A stretch of 36,264 nt of DNA, from positions 1 through 36,264 of the forward strand of contig WQSR01000028.1 in NCBI GenBank assembly GCA_009787785.1, given 5' to 3'. This DNA is from Defluviitaleaceae bacterium (GTDB lineage Bacteria > Bacillota > Clostridia > Lachnospirales > WQUN01). The notes under the pieces were generated by a model. That model searched no databases, had not been told where the DNA came from, and saw only the letters and a program-made list of their open reading frames with translations. Positions 1-8,368 of this stretch are shown piece after piece. The stretch's first letter is position 1. Every line of letters begins with the position of its first letter. The position numbers and the translations under genes were made by a program.

Positions 1-67
1 CCCGCGCCCCCCCCCCCATGCCCACCGCATCCGCCCGAGTCGCCCACCCCCACCCCATGGAGGTATT

Positions 68-1564
68 GTGAAGGAAAACCGCAAGGCGTCTGACGTAGCC
101 ATCCTGTCCCTTGGCGGGCGGGTTTTGACCTTTGTGGGGCGCACCCTATATGTGGGGCACTTCGGCTCGGCCCATCCCTTGCTCAATGCCTTTGCCCACG
201 CCCTTCAGGTGCCCCAGGTGCTGTTTAATATTGCGGGTACTGCACTGACCACGGTGATGATACCCGTGTACAATACCCTGCTGGCAGAGGAAAAGCGCGA
301 CGAGGCCAAGGCATTTATCGACAATGTTATTACTATCTCGTTGCTGTTTTTATTTTTCGTGGTGGCGGCGGGGTTGGCGGCGGCACCGCTGATTTCCCGT
401 GTGGTGGGAGGGGCGGATTTCGGGGAAGGCGCGTATTTGACATTCGCCTTGCGCTTTCTCATGCCCACCATGATTTTCTTTGGCTTCGGCGCGATTTTCA
501 CCGGGCTGTTGCAATCCCACGGGCGGTTCCGTCTGCCCGCCTTGGTAAGCGTACCCGGCGGGATTATTTTAATTGGCTATATGATTTTTTTTGGCGACCG
601 CTTCGGCGTGACGGGTCTGCTCTTCGCCACCTTGCTGGGGGTCATTTCACAGCCCCTTATCCTGTTGCCCGCAGTCAGAAGGCTGGGCTACCGCTACGCC
701 TTCTCTCTGGACTTTAAAAATAAAAGTATCCGCGCCGCCGGGAAGCTTTGCGTCCCGGTGCTCATCTCTGTGGTTTCCTATCAGGCGCATTTTATTTTTG
801 CCCACGCCATGGCCCTGCGCATGGGGCTTGCGGCCATAGTGGACTATGCCCAGCAGCTGGTGCTGGTGTTTATTTTTATCATCGTGCTGGCGGTGGCGGC
901 GGTGTATTTCCCTAAGCTTTCCGCGCTGTGGGCGGTAAAAAAGGTAGGCGAATATAACGAAAACTTGAAAAATGCCCTGCTTTATACTATATTTTTGGTG
1001 CTTCCCGCCGCCTGTGGCCTGTTTTTGCTACGCTTTGACATTGTGGAGCTTTTGCTTAACCGGCGGGGGCTGGTGGATGTGCGCCTGGCGGGTAATCTAA
1101 TCGGCCTGTACGCCGTGGGCGTGGTGGGGACAAGCCTGAAGGAAATCGCCGACCGGGGCTTTTACGCCATGCAGGACGCGAAGACCCCCGCGGTATTCGG
1201 ACTGGCAATGATGGCGGTGAATATCACCGTGACAGTACTTTTGATTCCCCATGTGGGGGTCTACGCCATGCCCATGGCCTATGGCGTGGCGGCGGTTTGC
1301 GGGGTGGGCGGTCTGCTGGTGTGCTTGCAGTATAAGACCCGCTTCATCACCCGCCGCTTCCTGGGGGAGGTGGGCAAAATCGCCGCCGCCGCCGCTGTGA
1401 TGGCCGCTGTTGTGTGGGGGCTTACCCGCGCTATGGATGTGGAAAACCGGATGCTTATGGTGGCGGTTTCCGTTTTGGCGGGGGCGGCGGTGTATTTCGC
1501 GCTGGCCTATGCCCTACGGGTTTCGGTGATGGGAAAAAACGGAAGGGGAACCCATGATAGATAA
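68..1564 (+). CDS. murJ: MurJ/MviN-family lipid II flippase
   Basis: Predicted polytopic inner-membrane protein of 498 residues, the usual MurJ length, in the MOP flippase superfamily. It would flip a lipid-linked precursor (lipid II, or the carrier of a wall polymer) outwards. The N-terminus keeps the family pattern of a glycine-rich first helix with two spaced arginines (R18 and R25), followed by LLNAF and a VPQVLF segment like the IPNLLF stretch of MurJ. About 14 hydrophobic segments alternate with short basic loops. The GTG start at 68 follows a GGAGG at 59-63 with a short spacer. The last 11 bases overlap the next gene. Its place at the head of a surface-polymer cluster leaves open a dedicated wall-polysaccharide flippase rather than the housekeeping MurJ. 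No promoter is visible in the C-rich 67 bases before it, so transcription may start outside the window. Confidence 0.85.
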   Translation: MKENRKASDVAILSLGGRVLTFVGRTLYVGHFGSAHPLLNAFAHALQVPQVLFNIAGTALTTVMIPVYNTLLAEEKRDEAKAFIDNVITISLLFLFFVVAAGLAAAPLISRVVGGADFGEGAYLTFALRFLMPTMIFFGFGAIFTGLLQSHGRFRLPALVSVPGGIILIGYMIFFGDRFGVTGLLFATLLGVISQPLILLPAVRRLGYRYAFSLDFKNKSIRAAGKLCVPVLISVVSYQAHFIFAHAMALRMGLAAIVDYAQQLVLVFIFIIVLAVAAVYFPKLSALWAVKKVGEYNENLKNALLYTIFLVLPAACGLFLLRFDIVELLLNRRGLVDVRLAGNLIGLYAVGVVGTSLKEIADRGFYAMQDAKTPAVFGLAMMAVNITVTVLLIPHVGVYAMPMAYGVAAVCGVGGLLVCLQYKTRFITRRFLGEVGKIAAAAAVMAAVVWGLTRAMDVENRMLMVAVSVLAGAAVYFALAYALRVSVMGKNGRGTHDR

Positions 1565-2042
1565 AAAGGGGCGTCTGTTCGGGAAGGTCAGCCTGGTGGA
1601 TGTATTTGCCGCGGTGGTGCTTATCGCGGTTTTTTTCGTGGTGCATTTCACCGTGGGGGCCCGGCAGGCCCCGGGTCTGGGGGCGGAACAGCCTATACTC
1701 ATCACCTTTTTCCACCCCACTTTGGAGGACTTCACCGCCGAGACATTCACCTTGGGGGTGCCCACCTTGGACTACGAGGCCCGGATACACATGGGGTACG
1801 TCGTCGCCATCGAGATAGGCGAAAGCATACGCTTCATGCCCGACAGACAGGGCAACGAGGTGGCATCCCCCATGGAGGGGCGTTCCTCGGTGCGGTTACA
1901 GACCCGGGTCATGGGGCGCATGTCCCACGGCGCGGCGGTGCTGGGCGGGGAAATGTACGTGGTGGGGGACCGGGTCTTCCTCTGGGCGGGCACCACCTGG
2001 GCCATTATCCATATATCCGACATTCAGCCGGAAGGGGCATAG
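1554..2042 (+). CDS. DUF4330 family membrane-anchored protein
   Basis: A protein of 162 residues with a short charged N-terminus (MIDKKGRLFGK), one membrane segment at about residues 14-36, and an extracytoplasmic beta-rich remainder with repeated VGD/IGE-type turns. The opening motif and layout match the DUF4330 family, which in Clostridia is often found beside glycosyltransferases, O-antigen ligase-like proteins and CsaB. Its biochemical role is unknown. A structural or adaptor role in wall-polymer export is my inference from context only. The ATG lies inside the 3' end of the flippase gene, so the two are probably translationally coupled. The next gene is a clear tandem paralogue starting one base after this one ends. 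Confidence 0.75.
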   Translation: MIDKKGRLFGKVSLVDVFAAVVLIAVFFVVHFTVGARQAPGLGAEQPILITFFHPTLEDFTAETFTLGVPTLDYEARIHMGYVVAIEIGESIRFMPDRQGNEVASPMEGRSSVRLQTRVMGRMSHGAAVLGGEMYVVGDRVFLWAGTTWAIIHISDIQPEGA

Positions 2043-2043
2043 C

Positions 2044-2530
2044 ATGATAGACAAGGAAGCCAAAATCTTCGGCAAAATAAATATCATCGACTTGGTGCTG
2101 GTGGTGGGGCTGGTGGGGCTTATCGCCTTCGGGGCCTACCAGTTTTACAGCGGGCGGGGGATAATCGGCGGCGAGACACGGGAGTTTATCGCCACCTTTT
2201 TTCACCGAGGAAATCGAGGACTGGGCCGTGGACAGCATACGGGTGGGGGACTATGTATTCGACCATATACGGGGCAACTTCGTGGGTGTGGTGACGGATT
2301 TTAGCATCGGTGAGGCCATCGTGTGGAACGCCGACCAGCACGGGAACACAGTCCGCGCCACCAAGGAGGGCTTTTCCTCCGTAGAGGTCAGCGTGCGCCT
2401 GACGGGAACCCCCAGCCAGCATACGGTCATGGTGGCGGGCCATCGCTTCGGCGTGGGGATGAACTATACCCTGCGGGTGGGCGGGAACGCCATCATCACC
2501 CGGGTTTCGGGCTTGCGGGAAGTCGGGTAG
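2044..2530 (+). pseudogene. second DUF4330 protein, frameshifted by one base
   Basis: A tandem paralogue of the preceding gene: it starts MIDKEAKIFGKINIID and has one membrane segment at about residues 15-38. The reading frame breaks at a run of six T at 2197-2202. Read with five T, the sequence continues smoothly (ATFF then TEEIEDWAVDSI) into the frame that runs to the stop at 2530. That would give a protein of 161 residues, almost the same length as its neighbour. As written, the first frame runs on with unrelated residues to 2304, and the downstream half could only start at ATG 2228. The clean restoration and preserved downstream codons suggest a sequencing or assembly indel in a homopolymer, or a very recent mutation. 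Programmed slippage is a less likely option. Function is unknown, as for the paralogue. Confidence 0.75.
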
Positions 2531-2533
2531 CTT

Positions 2534-4156
2534 ATGCAAACCCATAGTTTCATTATCAACAAAATCATTGCCCTTCTTGCGGCCTTGAATTTCTACTACG
2601 AGCAGAGCCTGATTTACCGTGCCGTGGACGGGATAAAAAAAGCCCTGGGGGGAAGCCGCGTGGTGACGGGCATTTTTTACACCGATGTGCGGGCCTATTG
2701 GGAGGGCTCCCTTTTAATGCGGTGCATCGCGTTTGCGGGGGCTGGCTTGCTGATGGGACTGAGGCGTTGCGTCCGGGCCGTGGCCAAAGCCAACCAGTCC
2801 AGCCTGAACAAAAAAATCTACCTGCGCCTTGGGCAAATAACCCCCCCCGCCATCATAGGAAAAGCCCTTACGGGTTGTGTACCCTACCGGCTGGTGGCCT
2901 GGTTCTTTGCCGATTGCCACGGTGCGGTGAAAATCGCGCCCTATAAATTAGTATACATGCTCTTCCTGTGCGGTGCCCTGATGGTGCCGGGGCCGCTGTG
3001 GAGCAATGCCTATCTCCTGCTTTCCGCGGGCTTCTTCTCCACCGTGTTCGCCATAAAATGGAGCCTCTCCACCCGGGAACGGCCGTCCTTTTCCCACATC
3101 TCCCCGGCACTGGTATTGTTCGTCCTTTTCTGCGTGGTGAGTATCTTCACCGGGTACGGCGGCATGGACTCGGCAAGGGTCTTCGTCATCTTCTTTTCCT
3201 GCGTGGTGCATTCCGTGCTGGTCTCCTTGACGGTGCGCGACATGAAGGAGCTTCGTTTATTTATCAAGCTCCTGGCGGTGGCCCTGGCTTTTACCGCCGT
3301 CTTCGGATTTTACCAGCTGGCCGTGGGCATCCCCATACGGCCGGAGTTTACCGATTTGCTGGCCAGCCCCGGCCTGGCCCGTTTGCATTCCACCTTCGGC
3401 AACCCGAACAACGACGCCAAAGCCTGGACCATGCTGCTGCCCTTGCTCATGGCCCTGATTATCACCGTAAAATGCGATAAAAAACGTCTGCTCCTTATGG
3501 GGGTTATGGCCCTAAGCGTGGCGGCTTTGGCCCTTACCTATTCCCGCGCCGGATATATCGCCTTGGTGGCGGGGGTAGGCGTATTCGTCCTTCTCAGTGC
3601 GCCGCGCCTGGTGCCCATAGGGCTGGTGGCATTCATCGCCGCCATCCCCTTCCTCCCGGCGGGCATCATCGACCGGATGCTCACCTTGGGCACCGACACC
3701 TCCAGCGTCTTCCGTTTTAACATCTGGCTGGGGGTGCTGGACATGCTACGGGATTACTGGGTCCAGGGCATCGGGATGGGGCCCGACGCCTTCTTGCGCA
3801 TCTATGACCGCTACGCCAACGAAATCGCCTGGCGTGCCGTACACGCCCACAACACCTTCCTGGACATCTTCGCCCACAGCGGCATCGGCGCGCTCCTGGC
3901 CTTCGCCGCCTACCTCTTCGGCCTCTTCAAAGGCGGCATCCTGGCCCGCAAAAAGGTGCCGGACACAGAACACAAAATCTTCCTGGCCGCCGGAATTGCC
4001 TCCCTATCGGTGTTCATCGTCTTCGGCATGGGGGAATATATGTGGTTCTACCCACGGGTAATGCTGGTATTCTGGATTATCGCAGGGTTGCTGACGGCAA
4101 CCACAAATGGAGAAATTACGCGCGATTTATTATCGGATGAGGACGATGATATATGA
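2534..4156 (+). CDS. O-antigen ligase/polymerase (Wzy_C) family membrane protein
   Basis: A polytopic membrane protein of 540 residues with about ten or more hydrophobic segments. The diagnostic Wzy_C/WaaL-type motif is the HAHNTFLDIF stretch at about residues 437-446, within a large extracytoplasmic loop and followed by HSGIG and a further membrane helix. Family members join lipid-linked glycan repeat units to each other or to an acceptor on the outer face of the membrane. In a Gram-positive cell this would be a polymerase or ligase for a wall polysaccharide or glycan. It starts three bases after the DUF4330 frame closes and its stop overlaps the next start by ATGA. The 3' end (from about 4100) becomes AT-richer, leading into the cupin gene. 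Substrate cannot be read from sequence. Confidence 0.8.
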   Translation: MQTHSFIINKIIALLAALNFYYEQSLIYRAVDGIKKALGGSRVVTGIFYTDVRAYWEGSLLMRCIAFAGAGLLMGLRRCVRAVAKANQSSLNKKIYLRLGQITPPAIIGKALTGCVPYRLVAWFFADCHGAVKIAPYKLVYMLFLCGALMVPGPLWSNAYLLLSAGFFSTVFAIKWSLSTRERPSFSHISPALVLFVLFCVVSIFTGYGGMDSARVFVIFFSCVVHSVLVSLTVRDMKELRLFIKLLAVALAFTAVFGFYQLAVGIPIRPEFTDLLASPGLARLHSTFGNPNNDAKAWTMLLPLLMALIITVKCDKKRLLLMGVMALSVAALALTYSRAGYIALVAGVGVFVLLSAPRLVPIGLVAFIAAIPFLPAGIIDRMLTLGTDTSSVFRFNIWLGVLDMLRDYWVQGIGMGPDAFLRIYDRYANEIAWRAVHAHNTFLDIFAHSGIGALLAFAAYLFGLFKGGILARKKVPDTEHKIFLAAGIASLSVFIVFGMGEYMWFYPRVMLVFWIIAGLLTATTNGEITRDLLSDEDDDI

Positions 4157-4683
4157 AAATAATGAAGGAACTCATTATCACGAATATGAACAAAATTACA
4201 CCAGAGCATCAAAACGAGCATAAATCCTATGAATACTACAAGTATGAAGTTACAGACAGCGCGGAAAAATATGAAGTGTCAAGCCCCAATGACGGCTACC
4301 AAACGGTAGTTGCTTTTTATTCCTTGCCGCCCGGGAAGTCAAGCTATCCCTTCCATTATCACATAACGAATGAAGAAGTCTTTTACGTGATTTCAGGAAA
4401 GGGCACCGTGGAAACATGCAATGGAAGCCGCACCATTTCAGCAGGGGATATTATTGTTTGTCCCGCTGGAGAAAAAGGTGCCCATAAAATCATAAACACA
4501 TCCGAAACAGAAAATCTTGTGTATTTGGATGTTGACACAAACAAAACCCCCGAGATTGCATTTTATCCCCATTCAAACAAGGTTGGAATCAGAGCGATGG
4601 GCGGAATAAGAAGTAACTACGACAAGGATAATCAGCTGGGGTATTATGATAACGAACCCGAAAAAATAGAGGCACAAGTATGA
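4153..4683 (+). CDS. single-domain cupin protein
   Basis: A soluble protein of 176 residues with one cupin_2 beta-barrel. Motif 1 is seen as PG at 60-61, H68, H70, E74/E75 and G82. Motif 2 is G98, P104, G106, H111 and N115. The three histidines and glutamate are the usual metal-binding set, so an enzyme (isomerase, epimerase, dioxygenase) or a metal-dependent sensor are all possible. It is joined by 4-base ATGA overlaps to the genes on both sides, so it belongs to the surface-polymer operon, and a role in modifying a sugar is plausible but unproven. Its base composition is odd: the 60 bases from 4201 contain 23 G+C, against 37 in the 60 from 5281. That suggests recent acquisition. ATG 4162 is an alternative start. 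Confidence 0.75.
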   Translation: MKIMKELIITNMNKITPEHQNEHKSYEYYKYEVTDSAEKYEVSSPNDGYQTVVAFYSLPPGKSSYPFHYHITNEEVFYVISGKGTVETCNGSRTISAGDIIVCPAGEKGAHKIINTSETENLVYLDVDTNKTPEIAFYPHSNKVGIRAMGGIRSNYDKDNQLGYYDNEPEKIEAQV

Positions 4684-6902
4684 AGGTATTACACATGATT
4701 TCCGGCGGCGACAAGGGCGGAGCCAAGACCGCCGTTTTTGCGTTGCTGTTGGCACTGGACGAGAAAATCGACATTACCATTGCCTGTTTCACCGAGGGGG
4801 TTTTTTATCAGGAAGTGCAGGACTTGCCTGTGGAGTCCATCTTGTTCAAGCAGAAATTCCGCAACGATTTGAGTATTATCCGCCGGCTGTCGCGCTATAT
4901 ACGGCGCAATGGCTTTGACATCGTCCACGCCCACGGGGCCCGGGCCAATTTTATTTCCATGATGCTCAAGCCCTTCGTAAAGGTGCCCTTGATTACCACG
5001 GTCCATAGCGATTACCGGCTGGATTTTACGGACAAATGGTACAAGAAATTTTTTTATACGAACCTGAACGCCATCGCCTTGCGCACCATGGACTATTTCA
5101 TCGGCGTGTCGGAGAATTTTCGCCGGATGCTGATTGAACGCGGCTTTGACGAAGGCCGGGTTTTCTCCGTACACAACGCCGTGGAGCCCCAGCGGGCACG
5201 CTCCTTTTGCCCCAAGGCGGAATTTCTGGCCCGGTTTGACATCGACAGCCGGGGGAAGACCCTCATCGGCATCTTCGGGCGGTTCGATTACGTGAAGGGC
5301 CACGATATCTTCCTCCGGGCCGCCGGGGAAATCTGCGCCAAGCGCGAAGACGCGCTGTTCCTCATGGCCGGCGAGGGCTTCGAGGAGGGGAATCTGCGCA
5401 AGCTGGCCAGGCAGCTGGGCATCGCGGATAAAATAATCTTCACGGGCTTCGTGGAAGATATTTTCAGCTTTATCAACGCCATAGACATTAATGTGTGCGC
5501 GTCGCGCTCCGAGAGCTTCCCCTACATGCTCCACGAAGGCGCACTGATGAAAAAGCCCGCCGTTTCCACGGATGTGGGGGGGATTTCGGAGCTGATTATC
5601 CACGGCGAAACCGGGACGCTGGTGCCCGAGGGCGACTACCGCAAGCTGGCCGAGGCCATTATGTATTATATGGATAATCCGGGCATCGGCGCGGTGCATG
5701 GGGAAAAATTGCTTGCCCACGCAGAGGAAAGATACTCAAAGGAAAAAATGCAGGAGAAGTCCATTGAAATTTATCATGCCGTTTTGCGTAAGGAGAAGCG
5801 GGCCCACCGGGTCTTCGATGTGATGCTTTCCGGCTATTTCGGCCATGCCAACTCCGGCGACGACGCCTTGCTGGACGCCATTATCAAATCCCTGCGGCGC
5901 GAAAGGGCGGACATTTCCATTCTGGCCTTGAGCCGCAACCCGGCGGAAACCACCCGGGAATACGGCGTGTTTTCCATTAACCGCTTTAATTTGTTCAGCG
6001 TGCGCCGCTATATGAAGCGGGCACGCCTCATGGTATATGGCGGGGGCAGTCACATGCAGGACGTTACCAGCACCCGTTCTTTGGTGTACTACACATTTTT
6101 GGTGCATATGGCCAAGCATATGGGTCTGCGGGTGATGCTTTACGGAAATGGTATCGGTCCCATCAGTAAGGCGCGCAATATCGCGAAAGCGCGCCAAGCC
6201 CTGGAAATCTGCGACTATGTGTCCCTGCGCGACCCGGAATCCCTACGCTTCGTCCAGAATATGGGGGTGCGCAACCCCAATATTTATTTAAGTGTGGACC
6301 CGGTGTTTTCCCTGGCGGTGGGGAGCGGTAGCGTTCCCGAAGAAATCGTCCTGGACAAAGATAGGCAATATTACGCGCTGTCTTTGCGCCCGTGGCAGTA
6401 TAACGAGCCCGGCTTTGTGGACAAAATAGCCGACATGGTAAACTACGCGGCGCAAGCCTATGGCCTTGTGCCTTTGCTCATCCCCATGCACCTGATGGAC
6501 ATGGCCATCCTGCGGGAAACGGCGAAGCGAATCACGGGGGAATACCTGCTTTTGCCCCGGGTATACCGCTACAATGAAATTATGGCTGTCATGGCGGAGA
6601 GCCGGTTCGTGGTGGGGATGCGGCTCCACGCGCTCATTTACGCGGCGGGGATGGGCTTGCCCATTATCGGGCTGGTGTACGACCCCAAGGTGGCCAATTT
6701 TATCGCGTATGTAAACGCGGTGCATCAGGTGGATACCTCCGCGCTGGATTTGCCCGCCCTGAAGGGAATGGTTGACGCGATTATGGCGGACCCTGCCGCC
6801 AGGGAAAAAATCGCCGCCCAGAGTCAACGCCTCCGCGCCCTCTCCAGCCGGGACGCCCAGGTAGCCATCGCATTGCTGGAGGGCCCATGGGCGACAAGTT
6901 GA
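4680..6902 (+). CDS. csaB: glycosyltransferase (GT4) fused to CsaB-type polysaccharide pyruvyltransferase
   Basis: A two-domain cytoplasmic protein of 740 residues. Residues 1 to about 370 form a GT-B retaining glycosyltransferase of the GT4 type: a GGDKGGAK glycine-rich start, a VHAHGARAN segment, and an EX7E motif (E278 and E286) followed by KKPAVSTDVGG. Residues from about 378 form a CsaB-like domain: GYFGHANSGDDALLDAI, YGGGSHMQD, YGNGIGPI, SLRDPES and GMRLHALIYA, all typical of the pyruvyltransferase fold. CsaB adds ketal pyruvate to secondary cell-wall polysaccharide, the ligand of SLH domains in S-layer proteins. The fusion would put sugar transfer and pyruvylation of the same lipid-linked intermediate on one chain. 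ATGA overlap with the cupin gene upstream; 16-base overlap with the CotH gene downstream. Confidence 0.88.
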   Translation: MKVLHMISGGDKGGAKTAVFALLLALDEKIDITIACFTEGVFYQEVQDLPVESILFKQKFRNDLSIIRRLSRYIRRNGFDIVHAHGARANFISMMLKPFVKVPLITTVHSDYRLDFTDKWYKKFFYTNLNAIALRTMDYFIGVSENFRRMLIERGFDEGRVFSVHNAVEPQRARSFCPKAEFLARFDIDSRGKTLIGIFGRFDYVKGHDIFLRAAGEICAKREDALFLMAGEGFEEGNLRKLARQLGIADKIIFTGFVEDIFSFINAIDINVCASRSESFPYMLHEGALMKKPAVSTDVGGISELIIHGETGTLVPEGDYRKLAEAIMYYMDNPGIGAVHGEKLLAHAEERYSKEKMQEKSIEIYHAVLRKEKRAHRVFDVMLSGYFGHANSGDDALLDAIIKSLRRERADISILALSRNPAETTREYGVFSINRFNLFSVRRYMKRARLMVYGGGSHMQDVTSTRSLVYYTFLVHMAKHMGLRVMLYGNGIGPISKARNIAKARQALEICDYVSLRDPESLRFVQNMGVRNPNIYLSVDPVFSLAVGSGSVPEEIVLDKDRQYYALSLRPWQYNEPGFVDKIADMVNYAAQAYGLVPLLIPMHLMDMAILRETAKRITGEYLLLPRVYRYNEIMAVMAESRFVVGMRLHALIYAAGMGLPIIGLVYDPKVANFIAYVNAVHQVDTSALDLPALKGMVDAIMADPAAREKIAAQSQRLRALSSRDAQVAIALLEGPWATS

Positions 6903-8284
6903 CTTTTAAAAGGCTCCTGGTGCTATTGGGGGTGGCGGCGGTTCTTGTGGGGACGGCGGTGGCTTTGCCCTGGCTTCGCGGGCGGCTGCGCCCCCCACGT
7001 GCCCCTTCTGTTTTGGCGGAGGGCTTTGTTGTGGGGGAGGTGTTGCCGGTGGACTTGCCCCCCCGCCCCGAGGGGATTTACCCCCCCCTCATGCCCGAGG
7101 GCGTCTTCGATTTTCCCTCCCTTCATATATATAGCGCGTTGCACCCCTTCGCGCCGGAACGTGAATTTTGGCACGACGGCACCGTAGCGATTTCCGGCAC
7201 GGCGGAGCCCTTTCTCATGGAAAGCACCCCGGTACGCATACGGGGGCGGGGCGCGTCCACCTGGGCCTACGGGCCCGAGAAACGCCCCTTGCGCCTACGC
7301 TTTGCACAGCCGCAAAGGGTGCTGGATTCCCCCGCCGAGGCTACGGATTGGGTACTTATCGCCAATCTCTTTGACTTGACCCTCCTGCGCAACCATTTGG
7401 CCTTTTTCCTGGCGGGCACCTTGGAGGGGATGTGCTGGGCTCCCTTTTCCCGGCTGGTGCATGTGTATATCAATGGCGAATATGTGGGGGTGTATCAGCT
7501 TGCCGACGAGCGCGACACCAGCCCGGGGCGGGCCAGCGGAGACTTCCTTATCGAAATTGACGGCGGCCCAGCCGTGCGGGATGCCTTTATCCGGCGCGGC
7601 GACATAGAGGGCGTGGATTTCCTTTTTATGAACAATTGGGCCATCAGCGTACGCCATCCCCATCGCCGGGAGCGCACCCATCACATGCACACTTTGCGCC
7701 ACTTCCTCACCCAGGTAGACACGGCCATCCAGAGCCACGACTACGCCCGCATCGCCGCGCTGGTGGATATCCCGTCCTTCATAGACTATTACCTCCTCCA
7801 GGAATGGTTCAAGAATATTGATATCTCCAACCGCAGTATCTTTATGCAAATCCGGGGGAGCGCGGACGCGAAGCGGCTCTACTTCGGGCCGGTGTGGGAT
7901 TTTGACCGTTCTTCGGCCAATATGGGCTCCTGGTACCAGCCGGAGCATATCTTTGCCGGGCATTACAATGTATGGTTTGCGGACATGCTACAGGTGCCGG
8001 AAATCCATGCCCGCGCCGCCACCCGCTGGCACGAAATCCGCGCAAGCCAAATCCCCGGCATGACGGCCTATGCCCAGTATCTCATCCTGCGCTATGCCGA
8101 AGCCTTCCACCGGAACTTCGAAAAACACGACCATATCTTTGGCGGATATCCCGACTGGTTCCGCCTGATATCGGAAAAACTGCGCACCCTCTACGGCTTT
8201 CGCCCCCAAGCGGAATACCTCCTGTTCTGGCTGGAGGCGCGGGCGGTTTGGCTGGATGGATATTTCTCGCCACAAAGCCCGTGA
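6887..8284 (+). CDS. CotH kinase family protein
   Basis: A protein of 465 residues with an N-terminal hydrophobic anchor or signal segment (about residues 9-27), then a proline-rich stretch, then a CotH kinase domain. Typical family features are the RIRGRGASTW segment with following PLRLRF, an NHLAFFLA helix, HVYINGEYVGVYQL, and the catalytic GPVWDFD motif at residues 334-340. CotH in Bacillus is an atypical protein kinase of the spore coat, and other members are secreted or membrane-anchored. This one is probably anchored outside the cytoplasm, and its place after the CsaB fusion hints at a surface protein or polymer substrate (inference). A GGAGGG at 6878-6883 lies only 3 bases before ATG 6887. 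The in-frame TTG 6899 is a possible alternative start. Confidence 0.85.
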   Translation: MGDKLTFKRLLVLLGVAAVLVGTAVALPWLRGRLRPPRAPSVLAEGFVVGEVLPVDLPPRPEGIYPPLMPEGVFDFPSLHIYSALHPFAPEREFWHDGTVAISGTAEPFLMESTPVRIRGRGASTWAYGPEKRPLRLRFAQPQRVLDSPAEATDWVLIANLFDLTLLRNHLAFFLAGTLEGMCWAPFSRLVHVYINGEYVGVYQLADERDTSPGRASGDFLIEIDGGPAVRDAFIRRGDIEGVDFLFMNNWAISVRHPHRRERTHHMHTLRHFLTQVDTAIQSHDYARIAALVDIPSFIDYYLLQEWFKNIDISNRSIFMQIRGSADAKRLYFGPVWDFDRSSANMGSWYQPEHIFAGHYNVWFADMLQVPEIHARAATRWHEIRASQIPGMTAYAQYLILRYAEAFHRNFEKHDHIFGGYPDWFRLISEKLRTLYGFRPQAEYLLFWLEARAVWLDGYFSPQSP

Positions 8285-8299
8285 AAATAGCCCGCACCC

Positions 8300-8328
8300 T
8301 TGCGCCGGTATGGCAATAATGGTATGTT
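8300..8328 (+). promoter_or_regulatory. candidate promoter of the RibU-like/FliD-C-like gene pair
   Basis: TTGCGC at 8300-8305, a 17-base spacer, then TATGTT at 8323-8328 with an extended -10 TG at 8320-8321. This fits a sigma-A promoter, and transcription would start near 8335, about 35 bases before the TTG start codon. The 13 bases 8328-8340 recur exactly at 10333-10345 in the next promoter region. Confidence 0.45.
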
Positions 8329-8368
8329 AGGCGTTGTGTGATTATTTTTGTTGCATGGAGGATGTAAC

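Noticed and set aside
1..67. Poly-C run and small ORF at the window start
   Set aside because: Low-complexity sequence without start signals. It is probably the end of an upstream gene or intergenic DNA cut by the window edge.
2197..2203. Programmed ribosomal frameshift in the second DUF4330 gene
   Set aside because: The T6 run lacks a clear downstream stimulator, and a simple indel explains the break better. Kept only as an open alternative.
8285..8368. FMN riboswitch before the RibU-like gene
   Set aside because: Only 84 bases are available and none of the conserved RFN-element blocks is present.
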